A DNA stretch of 62,473 nucleotides from positions 1-62,473 of the IMG/VR virus record IMGVR_UViG_3300050821_002513; one strand, 5' to 3'. The translations under genes were made by a program, and so were the position numbers. The notes beneath the pieces were generated by a model. It saw only the letters and a list, made by a program, of their open reading frames with translations. It did not search any database and was not told the origin of the DNA. Shown one piece after another: positions 40,827 to 49,313 of the stretch. This DNA comes from a virus. Positions within the stretch are counted from its first letter, which is position 1; each line of letters starts with the position of its first letter.

Positions 40827-41024
40827 TCATGTTTCTGAACAGATCACCGAGTCGGCCATCGGCATGCGTTGGCAAATCTCCTTTACCAATGACTCCGTCC
40901 AATTATTCCGCTTGGCCGATCGTTGAATCCAGTGAATGAAGTCCAGCAAGTCTCCTTCGCCACATTTGGCGAACAGATCGCATAATTCCTCTAATTCTAA
41001 TTTCGTCAAATGCCTAACGTTCAT
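40827..41024 (-). CDS. small hypothetical protein
   Basis: 65 aa from ATG 41024. Helical and charged (LTKLELEELCDLFAKCGEGD). The leader upstream, with AAAGGGCAGGA, is shared with the genes starting at 41413 and 43087. No family recognised. Confidence 0.45.
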   Translation of the reverse strand: MNVRHLTKLELEELCDLFAKCGEGDLLDFIHWIQRSAKRNNWTESLVKEICQRMPMADSVICSET

Positions 41025-41034
41025 TATTCTCAAG

Positions 41035-41087
41035 TCCTGCCCTTTAGTCATGTTGCGAAATAATCCATCGGCTGGCCTGGCTTGAGT
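41035..41087 (-). repeat. dispersed leader repeat, copy L1
   Basis: A 53-base element nearly identical (one mismatch) to 41420-41472, and its last 26 bases recur at 41621-41646. In mRNA sense it ends in the AAAGGGCAGGA ribosome site of the next gene. The core CAGCCGATGGAT is the exact reverse complement of the core in the stop-codon repeat, so leader and 3' end can pair. In one frame each copy encodes a remnant ending KPGQPMDYFAT. Confidence 0.8.
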
Positions 41088-41187
41088 ACAGGCTCACGGG
41101 TTACAGTCCGTAGCGGGCTGGTTGATCACAGCGCCACACAACCACTAAGAGGGCCACATACCCCATCTCACCCCGGTGTCCTATCCA

Positions 41188-41207
41188 CGCCGCAGCCGAT
41201 GGATTAA
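41188..41207 (-). repeat. stop-codon-linked 20-base repeat, copy S1
   Basis: The same 20 bases (CGCCGCAGCCGATGGATTAA on the + strand) occur at 41188-41207, 41812-41831 and 42337-42356. Each copy contains the TAA stop of a different gene (41204, 41828, 42353), so three unrelated genes share an identical 3' end. This looks like a mobile 3' module or a shared mRNA-end structure. Confidence 0.8.
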
Positions 41208-41413
41208 ACCCTATCCGCGCTGCCACGCAATCCCAGTACAGATTGCTGTCTGTCTCGCAGTCTCTCAATATCTATCACTCCAGCCATGTAATCGTCGTAG
41301 GCATCGTGAATTTCACGCTGCTCTGCTTTATTGAGACTGAACCAGTGAGATCGGCAGGCGAACATGTTGTCGGGCATATTCTTGTTGCATCCGGTGAATG
41401 GGCACATTCTCAT
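41204..41413 (-). CDS. small zinc-site phage protein
   Basis: 69 aa. MCPFTGC, then Cys20 and a HW pair form a likely zinc site, followed by a helical NKAEQREIHDAYDDYMAG end. Proteins of this pattern are frequent in tailed phages. CAGGATTAACC precedes the ATG. The stop codon is inside repeat S1. Confidence 0.65.
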   Translation of the reverse strand: MRMCPFTGCNKNMPDNMFACRSHWFSLNKAEQREIHDAYDDYMAGVIDIERLRDRQQSVLGLRGSADRV

Positions 41414-41419
41414 GGTTAA

Positions 41420-41472
41420 TCCTGCCCTTTAGTCATGTTGCGAAATAATCCATCGGCTGGCCGGGCTTGAGT
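41420..41472 (-). repeat. dispersed leader repeat, copy L2
   Basis: Second copy of the 53-base leader element, directly before the gene that starts at 41413. It differs from L1 at one base. It also contains the stop region of the frame at 41433-41627. Confidence 0.8.
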
Positions 41473-41627
41473 GCCCATCGCTCGACTCTCGCAGCCGTCT
41501 TTGTCTCCCTGGTTGTAATTGCCAGGTTAAACGACTCAGGCTCCAGTTCCGCGTTACTGCCAAGGGCGTGGCAGGTTCCTATTACGCCTCTTGCCCGTCC
41601 CGGACGGCCGTCTTTCGTTAAATCCAT
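41433..41627 (-). CDS. uncertain small frame between repeat copies
   Basis: 64 aa from ATG 41627. Both ends are built from the repeated element (start near PMDLTKDG in L3, end PMDYFAT in L2), with a plausible globular middle. There is no Shine-Dalgarno site. It may be a living small gene or a remnant left by duplication of a gene whose end is KPGQPMDYFAT. Confidence 0.3.
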   Translation of the reverse strand: MDLTKDGRPGRARGVIGTCHALGSNAELEPESFNLAITTRETKTAARVERWALKPGQPMDYFAT

Positions 41628-41646
41628 CGGCTGGCCGGGCTTGAGT
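41621..41646 (-). repeat. dispersed leader repeat, partial copy L3
   Basis: 26 bases identical to the end of L2 (core CCATCGGCTGGCCGGGCTTG). It overlaps the start of the uncertain frame at 41627. Confidence 0.75.
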
Positions 41647-41694
41647 ACCGGCTCGCTGGTTCCACGTGGATAAATCCACGATCCACCCCTCTAC

Positions 41695-41796
41695 CTATCG
41701 CCGTGTAGCTTTCTGCCATAGCGGACCGCTCTTGCGAGCGCCGTACAGTCTCAGGCGTACTTTGCGACTAGCGATAGATGCCAGCTTGAGGGTCAT
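41695..41796 (-). CDS. 33-aa basic peptide
   Basis: Short frame with a good ribosome site (GGAAGGA 7 bases before ATG). It is rich in Arg and Lys (IASRKVRLRLYGARKSG). It could be a small DNA- or RNA-binding peptide, but the length makes this uncertain. Confidence 0.35.
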   Translation of the reverse strand: MTLKLASIASRKVRLRLYGARKSGPLWQKATRR

Positions 41797-41811
41797 CAGC
41801 GTGTCCTTCCG

Positions 41812-41831
41812 CGCCGCAGCCGATGGATTAA
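41812..41831 (-). repeat. stop-codon-linked 20-base repeat, copy S2
   Basis: Identical to S1 and S3; carries the stop of the gene at 41828-42127. Confidence 0.8.
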
Positions 41832-42127
41832 TCACAGGAACGTAATGTCCACACATCAGGTTTAACTTCGATACATCTAAGGCTCTGCAAATGTTGGCGC
41901 GCCAAATTCTCTTCCCTCCACCAGCGCCGGTATGCATCAACCTCTTCGCCATTCCTTTCGCGCTGGAAATACCGTTCCATGTACTGATCTGTAGTAAAGC
42001 ATTGCGTGTCATTACCTTCCATGAGCGAATCGACGACTTCACGGCGAATCATCATGGCGAGTTTGCCTATCAGGCTTTCCATGGTTTCCGAGCTGTTCAA
42101 GTCTGGGCCAAATCTAGGGGTGCTCAT
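41828..42127 (-). CDS. hypothetical phage protein
   Basis: 99 aa, helical and charged, with an RRWWREEN segment near 67-74. It starts 3 bases after the previous gene's stop, and its stop codon is in repeat S2. An overlapping frame (41695-42042) has less protein-like content. Function unknown. Confidence 0.5.
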   Translation of the reverse strand: MSTPRFGPDLNSSETMESLIGKLAMMIRREVVDSLMEGNDTQCFTTDQYMERYFQRERNGEEVDAYRRWWREENLARQHLQSLRCIEVKPDVWTLRSCD

Positions 42128-42130
42128 GAC

Positions 42131-42316
42131 TTATATGCCCTCTCCGGCCCAAAGAAGACCGTAATACAAATTCCTCGCCTTTTCGATTCGTCCTGATTCT
42201 ACTTCGTCAATTGCCCATTGACACCCGTGAATGGCGAATGCCACGACCCAAACCCAACCTGGTGGATAATAGGTCTGGCCGCGAATGATAACGCTAGGGG
42301 AGATATGCTCTATCAT
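42131..42316 (-). CDS. hypothetical phage protein
   Basis: 61 aa from ATG 42316 (a GTG at 42337 inside repeat S3 is possible). It has a PPGWVWVVAFAIHG segment and a helical, Glu/Arg-rich end. No family recognised. Confidence 0.5.
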   Translation of the reverse strand: MIEHISPSVIIRGQTYYPPGWVWVVAFAIHGCQWAIDEVESGRIEKARNLYYGLLWAGEGI

Positions 42317-42336
42317 TTCTCCGGCCTTACCTTCCA

Positions 42337-42356
42337 CGCCGCAGCCGATGGATTAA
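42337..42356 (-). repeat. stop-codon-linked 20-base repeat, copy S3
   Basis: Identical to S1 and S2; carries the stop of the PP-loop gene at 42353-43087. Confidence 0.8.
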
Positions 42357-43087
42357 GTCCAACAACCCGCATCCTGGCACGCTCGATACAGCGGCAAATC
42401 ATCCGTAACCGATAGGTCAGCTATGGCCAACGGCACGCGGCTTGAATGCAGGAACAATCCGCCACGTTCATCAGCGGCCCGGATGCGCTCATCAAGCCAA
42501 ATCGCCGCCGCCCATTCCTCTGGATCGTCGCGGACCTCTTGCCATTCTTCTGGCGTCTGGTGAGGACACATCCAGCACCGGCTCTTGGGAGCTGGCGGCA
42601 AACCGGCAGCCTGAACCAATCGCTTGCACTGTTCTCGGTAAAGCCTCTTGTCGATCAGCGGATACTCTGGAATGGCCCATGCTCGATGCGCCTTCCCGCA
42701 CCGATGCATTTCGTCCAGGCTAAACCCGATCCATACTGCGCACTTCTGGACGCCTCGCAACCGCATCCAATTCTCGACAACGTCTCTTTTCCAAGTGCCG
42801 CTGCAATAAGTCGGCAATCGTCCCATTTCCGTCCAGGCCGGCAAAAGCATGTCGCCGTTGCCCGCATACATGTCAAAGCCGGCCATCGCATGGGAGGCGA
42901 TTTCAACGGTGATGCCAATCGGGTCAAGATAGGGCTGGATTACCTCCCGTAGATATGCCCATGTCGTCTTGCGTTCGCGGGAGGTGTCAGCGATAACGGT
43001 GAGGTCTGGCTTTGGCAATGCGCCCTCTCGAATGAGGACGGCTATTGCTGCCGTCTGGACGCCTCCGCCATATGACCACACAATCAT
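42353..43087 (-). CDS. PP-loop ATPase, PAPS-reductase-like
   Basis: 244 aa. The PP-loop is at residues 4-14 (WSYGGGVQTAA, the SxGGxxS type with Gly), followed by an IADTSRE strand, a PTYCSGTWKRD segment and a CWMCPHQTPEEW zinc or FeS pair near 172. Phage relatives are thought to act in thiolation or base modification. CAGGATTCATA precedes the ATG within the shared leader. Two DNA methyltransferase genes lie elsewhere in the window. Confidence 0.75.
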   Translation of the reverse strand: MIVWSYGGGVQTAAIAVLIREGALPKPDLTVIADTSRERKTTWAYLREVIQPYLDPIGITVEIASHAMAGFDMYAGNGDMLLPAWTEMGRLPTYCSGTWKRDVVENWMRLRGVQKCAVWIGFSLDEMHRCGKAHRAWAIPEYPLIDKRLYREQCKRLVQAAGLPPAPKSRCWMCPHQTPEEWQEVRDDPEEWAAAIWLDERIRAADERGGLFLHSSRVPLAIADLSVTDDLPLYRACQDAGCWT

Positions 43088-43123
43088 TATGAATCCTGCC
43101 CTTTATTCGTGATTTCGGTAATA

Positions 43124-44137
43124 TTAAAATACCTTTTTTGCCCAAGTCTCCGGCGTCTTGTCAGACTGAATTTCTATCGGCAATGAATATTCAAACTCTC
43201 TTGGTCCTTTGGAGATAATCCAGTCAATCAACTCCTGCATTCCTACAGCCAAGGAAGTCTTGGATTCATAGCCAAGCACTAGCCGTGCTTTATCAGAAGA
43301 CGGCCACGCCTCTTTGACCTCGCACGGCCGATCCGGGTAATGAATGGGTGCTTGGTCGAAGTCCATCATCTCAGTTAATAGTTCGGCCAGTTGATTGATG
43401 GTTATCGGATTGTGATCAGGGCCGATATTGAAAAGCTGGCCGTTCAAACCTTCCTGAAATCCCATCTTAATGAGCGGCTCAATGCAATCGTCGATGTAAC
43501 TGAAGCACCGCTTCTGCTCGCCGTCGCCGTAGATGATGGGCGGCTTGCCTTGAAGAATTCGATTTATCATGATCGAGGCGACGTTTCGGTATGGATCGTA
43601 GTAGCGTTGTCTTGGGCCGTAGATATTGTGAGGTATAGCAACCACAAGCTCAAAATTATGTGGCTTAGACATATGGTAAAGAAAAGATTCACATGCCACC
43701 TTTGCAATGCCATATGGATCAACCGCATCAACATTCCAATGTTCCATCCACGGAGGCTGTCCTCCATAACCATACCGGCTCATCGACGAACAAAACACAA
43801 ACCTCTTCAAATGTCCTGATGCTATCGCTGCCGTTGCGATTGCAACCGTTGACATGTAGGTATTCTGATTGACCACCACCGGAGAGAAGACTGAAAGTCC
43901 TTCGTGTGGACTGGCGGCACAATGATAGACGAGTTCAATGTAATCTCCGCAGAAAATCTCCTTCATTTCGTCCAAGTTAGTGCAATCGACGTTATGGAAT
44001 TGGACGCCTTCCGGAACATTCTCCAATTCGCCGCCTATCAGATTGTCAATGCCGACGACTTGATGACAGTCTTTGATGAGACGTTCAGCGAGGTGCGAAC
44101 CGAGAAAGCCGGCACATCCGGTAACGCAGACAATCAT
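43124..44137 (-). CDS. NAD-dependent sugar epimerase/dehydratase (extended SDR)
   Basis: 337 aa. GCAGFLGSH at 7-15 binds NAD; CAAS near 73, SSMS near 116 and YGIAK near 140 give the Ser, Tyr and Lys of the catalytic triad. The NIYGPRQ segment near 170 is typical of UDP-sugar and heptose epimerases. AAGGATTTGAT precedes the ATG. It would make the nucleotide sugar for the transferases of this block. Confidence 0.85.
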   Translation of the reverse strand: MIVCVTGCAGFLGSHLAERLIKDCHQVVGIDNLIGGELENVPEGVQFHNVDCTNLDEMKEIFCGDYIELVYHCAASPHEGLSVFSPVVVNQNTYMSTVAIATAAIASGHLKRFVFCSSMSRYGYGGQPPWMEHWNVDAVDPYGIAKVACESFLYHMSKPHNFELVVAIPHNIYGPRQRYYDPYRNVASIMINRILQGKPPIIYGDGEQKRCFSYIDDCIEPLIKMGFQEGLNGQLFNIGPDHNPITINQLAELLTEMMDFDQAPIHYPDRPCEVKEAWPSSDKARLVLGYESKTSLAVGMQELIDWIISKGPREFEYSLPIEIQSDKTPETWAKKVF

Positions 44138-44146
44138 ATCAAATCC

Positions 44147-44839
44147 TTAAAAAAGATGGCTGTTGCGAAATCCACGATCCAGCCATCTTTTTCCTCCCAG
44201 GCCAATCAATCCAATCACCATCAAAAGACACGATGCCGGCTCTGGATGTTCCGTAACAACCACCGTATCCAGTGGCACCGTGGCACTCGGAAACCGTTGC
44301 AAGTCAGTCTGCATACCGCCCTGATAGTAACTGCCGCTCACGACGTTCGGGAAATCAACAACGGTCATCGGCACCAGCGAATATGTTCCAGACGATGTCG
44401 GCAAGCCGCTGTTGAAGTCAAGCGTCAGTGAGTTGACGGCGTGCATGTAAATGCTATTTGACGTTATCCTGATCTGGCCAACCGATGCTATCGGTTCAAT
44501 GATGCCGAATGTGGTGACGACGGCTCCAACTTGGTCGAAATGGATGCCCAGAGATGACATCATGACAGACAAATTTGGTGGAGTCGGCGTTAATATGGCC
44601 GATGATTCAAATTGAAGTTCAAGTGTGCTGCCTTCGTAAACGGAGTAAATGACCTCAGCTTGGACAGGCGAGCAGACAATAAAAACAGCTACAACGGCAA
44701 GCGGTTTGATTTTTGACAATATCCAGTCGCACATCCAAAACATCATGCCGAGTGAAACAATCATAATCCACTCTATCATGTCTTCGTCAAATGTTGGTGG
44801 TCGAAATGCCGTCTTCCAATCGTAAACTGGAGTTCTCAT
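44147..44839 (-). CDS. secreted protein with a PEP-CTERM sorting tail
   Basis: 230 aa. The C-terminus (about 198-225) has HPEPAS, a hydrophobic stretch and a basic KRWLDRGFR end, which is the PEP-CTERM pattern recognised by exosortase. The N-terminus has two hydrophobic segments, at about 22-41 and 46-61; the second ends in SPVQA and looks like a signal peptide, and a TTG before it could be an internal start. ATG 44839 has AAGGAG and an ATGA overlap, so it is the main start. The middle is beta-rich. It depends on host exosortase. Confidence 0.65.
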   Translation of the reverse strand: MRTPVYDWKTAFRPPTFDEDMIEWIMIVSLGMMFWMCDWILSKIKPLAVVAVFIVCSPVQAEVIYSVYEGSTLELQFESSAILTPTPPNLSVMMSSLGIHFDQVGAVVTTFGIIEPIASVGQIRITSNSIYMHAVNSLTLDFNSGLPTSSGTYSLVPMTVVDFPNVVSGSYYQGGMQTDLQRFPSATVPLDTVVVTEHPEPASCLLMVIGLIGLGGKRWLDRGFRNSHLF

Positions 44840-45012
44840 TTCAACTCCTTCTTTGCCAGTCGCTCAATCGCTTCCTGAATCACGTCGGTCAGAGAATACA
44901 ACTCGCCACGCTTTATAGTCCACTTGGCGGCAATCTTCTCGATGGCAGAGCGAACCTCATGAGTTACCTTGAAGCTGACTACCTTCTGGCGTGGAGAACG
45001 AGTCAAACGCAT
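44836..45012 (-). CDS. 58-aa ribbon-helix-helix-like regulator
   Basis: Short gene. KVVSFKVTHEV forms the beta strand, followed by a helix (RSAIEKIAAKW) and LTDVIQEAIERLAKKE, as in CopG/Arc-type dimers that bind DNA in the major groove. It directly overlaps the PEP-CTERM gene start, so the two are co-translated; it may control that gene or the whole block. Confidence 0.65.
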   Translation of the reverse strand: MRLTRSPRQKVVSFKVTHEVRSAIEKIAAKWTIKRGELYSLTDVIQEAIERLAKKELK

Positions 45013-45044
45013 GACAGGAATATTAAAAACTTACCTCGTGTCTG

Positions 45045-46286
45045 TCAAGACTGAAATTGCAAAATCTTTCCGGCCACCTCGTCAGCGTGAATCATCGCCA
45101 TGCACTTCGGGGCTGGAGGATCGGTAAACGCTGGATATTCGCATAATTCGTTGTCCTTCGAATCGCCGTCGCCAAGCTTCACCACCCTAGATTTCCAGCA
45201 CGATTCCCGACAGCAAGGCAACATGCCGACCATCGAGAAAAGATTCTGACGCGGGTAGGCATTCCATGGCCTCGGTTCGCGACCACCTCCCAGAATCATC
45301 GAAGGCTTATCGAAAGCTGCCGCGAGGTGCATCAGCCACGTCGTTCCGCAGACGACACCTTCGCAATGGGCCACGAGACGGATTAACTGGCGGTCGTCTG
45401 TCTTGTCCAAGAGATTCAGAACGCCTTTGAGTGGCTTATGGACGTGCTCTGATTTGCCGACTTGAACGAACAGAATCTTTCCCTGGAGTTTGTCAACTAA
45501 TTCCTGGTAATAAGGCCACTGCTTAGCGGTGTAATCTTTTTTCGTTCCTGAGTTTATCAAGAAATATTTCGTCGGCTTGCCAGTCATTTCTTGAACCTGA
45601 CTCATCCAGCTTTTCTCATTTTTCGACAAATAGACATGCGGTTTATTCGTCTTCAAAGGAATCCGCAGGTTCAAGCAGTTCTCAAGGTGTTCACAATAAG
45701 CCTCCATGAAGTGAATAGCCCGCTGATTGCATTCGTGGACGGCGTTGTAGTGCATCTCGATCTTCTCGGCTCCCATCTCCAGAGCTTTAGCCAACGGTAT
45801 CACATCCGGGTTGTGCTCATACACCGCATTACAAGAGGTGTCTACCGCCGTTTGAAACTTGTCCGGGTGTGCCTTGTGAAGAGAATAGATAGCCGCACTC
45901 ATGCACGTCACATCGCCAGGCGATAAATGGTTCTTTAGGATGATTGGTTTGGCGTCTGGATGCTTTGGCCGGTAGGCACAGAACTTACAATCGCCCATCG
46001 TCACTTCATCTGGTTCTCTGGCCGGATGGGTACATTGAAAGACTTTTAACCGTGTCTTGCCGCCGCATGACTCGCATTCATTTGTCTTCGTCTCGCCGCT
46101 CTCGGTTTTGACTTCTGGTCCCAGATATGGGCATTGGATGACTGGCATATGTTTAACCGTCTTATCTGGTCCGTCCCATAGTTCTTTGTAGAGCGGATCA
46201 TTCCAGTACTTCCAACAAGGGAAACAATCCCCCTGGACGAAAGCAGAGCCTTTGGTGCAGCGGTCGCAGGTGCAGGGACGACTCAT
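45045..46286 (-). CDS. GT9-like glycosyltransferase with a Cys-rich N-terminus
   Basis: 413 aa. The first ~110 residues hold at least eight Cys (CTCDRC, CESCG, CKFC), so probably two or more zinc or FeS sites, unusual for GT9. The transferase starts near 115 (IILKNHLSPGDVTCMSAAI) and has the donor motif CGTTWLMHLAAAFDKPSMIL near 315-335. Another Cys cluster (PCCRESCWKS) follows. It may use ADP-heptose or a similar donor. Confidence 0.65.
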   Translation of the reverse strand: MSRPCTCDRCTKGSAFVQGDCFPCWKYWNDPLYKELWDGPDKTVKHMPVIQCPYLGPEVKTESGETKTNECESCGGKTRLKVFQCTHPAREPDEVTMGDCKFCAYRPKHPDAKPIILKNHLSPGDVTCMSAAIYSLHKAHPDKFQTAVDTSCNAVYEHNPDVIPLAKALEMGAEKIEMHYNAVHECNQRAIHFMEAYCEHLENCLNLRIPLKTNKPHVYLSKNEKSWMSQVQEMTGKPTKYFLINSGTKKDYTAKQWPYYQELVDKLQGKILFVQVGKSEHVHKPLKGVLNLLDKTDDRQLIRLVAHCEGVVCGTTWLMHLAAAFDKPSMILGGGREPRPWNAYPRQNLFSMVGMLPCCRESCWKSRVVKLGDGDSKDNELCEYPAFTDPPAPKCMAMIHADEVAGKILQFQS

Positions 46287-46289
46287 AAA

Positions 46290-48833
46290 TCACTGGTACA
46301 GGTTAAATGTCGCCAAACTCCACATATCCGCCGTTGGCTGCCATTGCACGCTCGTTTGGAGCGGGTAGCACGACGTGTAGTTGAGCCATGCCTGCGGAGA
46401 GGCAAAGTCAAACTCTTGGCTCTCATCGGCCCAGTATATCCACAGGAACAGGTTCGGAGCGAAGCCGTTGGTACAAGTCACTTGGAAGCGAATGGCCGGG
46501 CAATTGTTCGGACCGGCCCTACCAAAATCGCCATAAAGTTGACTGGACAAAACAGCGGCATTCAATTGAGTTATGCCGCCAGTGGAAGTTATAACATTGG
46601 AGGCCCATGCTCCCAGGCCTCCAAATCGGTTGATATAGTTCGGCAGGAAGTAAAGAGGAATTACTTGTCCTGATTGGACGTATGGACAGGTCGCGTCCGG
46701 CGTATAGGTGACGGTAAGATAGAGCACAGCTGGCCAGACGATACCTATTGGGCCGAGTGTCGGGTCATTATTGTAATGCGGGTCTCCCTGGCAATCGCTA
46801 TCTACGCAAGCCGGTGCAAGTCCGATGCTCCCTGAACTGCTCACAGATGGTTGACTGAATCCGCCTCCTGATCTGGAAGACTTTGAGGAAGCAAGTGTAG
46901 ACGATTTTGCAGATGACTTGGCTGACGATGCAGCAGCGGCCGATGATACCGACAGCTTAGATGATGACGAAAATATTGAAGATATCAGGCTGCTCAAACT
47001 GCTTGGAACGCTTGATGACGGCGGCGAAAGAACGCTACTTGATGGTGGAGACGTTACACTGCTTGACGGTTGCGATGGAATGCTCGACGGCGGAATAGGC
47101 GGAATACTCGATGACTGTCCGCTACTTTGCGGCGGCTGCGAACCGCTGGATTTGCCGCTTGATATTGGTCCGCCGCTCGATGGAGGTGGGCCTCCGCTCG
47201 ATGGCGGAATGCTCCCGGCAGAAGAACTACTCGATGGACTGCTTAACAAACTAGAACTACTGGAAATCACACTTGAGGGTGCCACGGAAACGATACTGGA
47301 CGATGAGCGAGTACTTGAACTTGACTTCGAGCTTGCCGACGATAGCACACTCGACGATGGAAAGACACTGGAGACAATACTGCTTGACGATGCCGGTGAG
47401 AATCCGCAATTAATCAGGCATGTCAATTGATCGGTGAACGGTCCGCCAACTACGGTAAACCCGGCACTCTGCAAACTGCTCAACTCATCATTGGAAAGGA
47501 ACACGCATTGAGTCGGTGCGTTAACAAGGAAGACACTGCCGACTGAGGTCCAGAATTGGGTATCGGCGAATCGCCACGTAGCATTCGCCATCTGCGAAGG
47601 CTGGTCAACTACGTCTCCCAATGCCTCCATGCTGACAGACACGGTTTTGGTGACGGCATCACCTACCAACGTCACAGCATTCGTCCAGTTTTGTTCGATG
47701 CCGATGCTGTGCTGGTATGGTGCGGCAATTCCGGGAGTCGCCGCACTGGTCATTGCACCAATTACCAGAGCATTGGCAGGGGCCGTGATTGGCCCGGAAT
47801 TGGGATTGGCATCATTGCCTTGGTTGACGTGTGTTAGGCCGGCTACCGCTGGACCAGTGTACTCGTTGATCGCAACGGCAATGCGTACAGAGTTTGGCGG
47901 CGTGACGGTTATTTGATGGACGTTTCCTCCACTGGCATTGATAACGTACCAGAGTTCTATCCTTTGGCCTGTAGTCGCACTTGCTTGAGCACTTGCTAGT
48001 AGCCAATTATTGTTGTAATTGTCCTCTATCGTGTTTGGCAGTGGATTGCCGGCATTGTTCCAAGTGGCAACAGACGCAACTAAAAAGTCTCCTGGTGTAG
48101 TTGGATTGGGAAAAGAGACTGTTACCGGCAGTGTGGTGAAGTCAATTACTTGTGTTCCGGTTGCCTGACCAGGAACCGCTTTTATTTGTGAAGTCGGCGT
48201 ATAAGCGGCCCGTAAAGCAATAGCCACGCCTACCGAACTAACCGGCGAAGCAAAAGTAAAAGGCGTGTCCGTATCGGAATTGACATTGAACATGTCCTGC
48301 GTGAACAAACTCATTGCTGTCGATGAGTTGTTTAGATTTGTACGCAGAGTAAATCCAGTTCCGGGAAAACCGTTGATGATGCCGGCCGGCTGCGTATAGG
48401 CCGCGAACAGCATGTCGCCATTTCGCGGAATGGGAGGAATGCCGCCACTGGCATTCGTAGATGGAACGTTGGTGTATTGGTCGCACCACGAATCGATCCA
48501 GGAAATATCCGATATCCCGGAATATTCGTGAATTCCCAGGCCCATGTAACAAGCAGCCGACGGCGTTACTCGCACCGTGCATGGACCGCCTCCGCAATCG
48601 GCACAGAAGAAGATCTTGATATAGGCTGATGGACCTGTATCAAACAGCGTGAGCGGTTCGTAAAAGTTTCCTAAATTGTCCGTGACAGTTACAGCCAAGG
48701 CACTGCCTGTGAAGGCCGAGACGACGATAATGAGAAAATTGCCGGCCGTGACATTCGACGAGAAGGCGAGAGAGCGGACTGAACCGCTGTTATTGGTTGC
48801 CTGTTGATTACCCTGCACAAAGGCAATCGTCAT
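46290..48833 (-). CDS. large serine-rich surface protein
   Basis: 847 aa. Two similar beta domains form the N-terminal half (about 1-210 and 215-430; both have GN/GD-FL-[IV]-[IV]-x-V strands and I-H/N-EY-[ST]-G turns). A Ser/Pro-rich stalk covers about 470-690, and a globular Cys-containing domain with Trp/Tyr follows (about 690-847). It may be a long fibre or adhesin. The stalk is made of degenerate Ser codons, which can expand and contract. Confidence 0.65.
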   Translation of the reverse strand: MTIAFVQGNQQATNNSGSVRSLAFSSNVTAGNFLIIVVSAFTGSALAVTVTDNLGNFYEPLTLFDTGPSAYIKIFFCADCGGGPCTVRVTPSAACYMGLGIHEYSGISDISWIDSWCDQYTNVPSTNASGGIPPIPRNGDMLFAAYTQPAGIINGFPGTGFTLRTNLNNSSTAMSLFTQDMFNVNSDTDTPFTFASPVSSVGVAIALRAAYTPTSQIKAVPGQATGTQVIDFTTLPVTVSFPNPTTPGDFLVASVATWNNAGNPLPNTIEDNYNNNWLLASAQASATTGQRIELWYVINASGGNVHQITVTPPNSVRIAVAINEYTGPAVAGLTHVNQGNDANPNSGPITAPANALVIGAMTSAATPGIAAPYQHSIGIEQNWTNAVTLVGDAVTKTVSVSMEALGDVVDQPSQMANATWRFADTQFWTSVGSVFLVNAPTQCVFLSNDELSSLQSAGFTVVGGPFTDQLTCLINCGFSPASSSSIVSSVFPSSSVLSSASSKSSSSTRSSSSIVSVAPSSVISSSSSLLSSPSSSSSAGSIPPSSGGPPPSSGGPISSGKSSGSQPPQSSGQSSSIPPIPPSSIPSQPSSSVTSPPSSSVLSPPSSSVPSSLSSLISSIFSSSSKLSVSSAAAASSAKSSAKSSTLASSKSSRSGGGFSQPSVSSSGSIGLAPACVDSDCQGDPHYNNDPTLGPIGIVWPAVLYLTVTYTPDATCPYVQSGQVIPLYFLPNYINRFGGLGAWASNVITSTGGITQLNAAVLSSQLYGDFGRAGPNNCPAIRFQVTCTNGFAPNLFLWIYWADESQEFDFASPQAWLNYTSCYPLQTSVQWQPTADMWSLATFNLYQ

Positions 48834-48834
48834 G

Positions 48835-49131
48835 TCATTTACCGATTACCTTGTTGTCCACGTTTTCCCTAAACCATTTATCCGCTTCAACCAGAGCGGT
48901 GAATGGGTCTGGCCATTCTTTCCATTCAACCTCACAATTTGGCCAGGCGGTTTTTACACGCCAAGCTGTTCCAGGACGCGTCATGTAATTTGGCACCACG
49001 AACCAACCCCGCCGCATCATCACGTCGAAAGCGTTACGGGCCAGGACGATGAATTCATCGTTGTCGCCTCCGCAACATTCCTTGCAGAAGCACTCATAGC
49101 ACGGCGCAGGCGGTAGGTTTTCCAGGTTCAT
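48835..49131 (-). CDS. hypothetical Cys/Trp-rich phage protein
   Basis: 98 aa. A Cys cluster (CYECFCKECCGG) opens it; the rest is Trp-rich (WFVVPNYMT, WKEWPDPF) with a helical DKWFRENV end. ATGA couples it to the small gene upstream. Function unknown. Confidence 0.5.
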   Translation of the reverse strand: MNLENLPPAPCYECFCKECCGGDNDEFIVLARNAFDVMMRRGWFVVPNYMTRPGTAWRVKTAWPNCEVEWKEWPDPFTALVEADKWFRENVDNKVIGK

Positions 49132-49259
49132 TCTATGCTCCTCGCTGCTATTTCTTCTGAATCTTGCCTAGGTGGTCCGACGATATATTGACAACCTATG
49201 GCAGCTACAAGCTCATACGGCTCTTCCGGATCGACACAGTTAATTACTTGCCATTCCAT
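49128..49259 (-). CDS. 43-aa hypothetical protein
   Basis: Short gene with GAGG 5 bases before its ATG and an ATGA overlap with the next. Sequence is acidic (VDPEEPYELVAAIGC). No family recognised. Confidence 0.5.
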   Translation of the reverse strand: MEWQVINCVDPEEPYELVAAIGCQYIVGPPRQDSEEIAARSIE

Positions 49260-49313
49260 ATTTACCTCATTTCGTAATTTTACCAGTTTTCCTTAGATAG
49301 TAGCTGACAATTC

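Noticed and set aside
46918-47430. 170-codon Asp/Leu-rich + frame
   Set aside because: Antisense of the Ser-rich stalk codons; open only because Ser codons lack stop complements.
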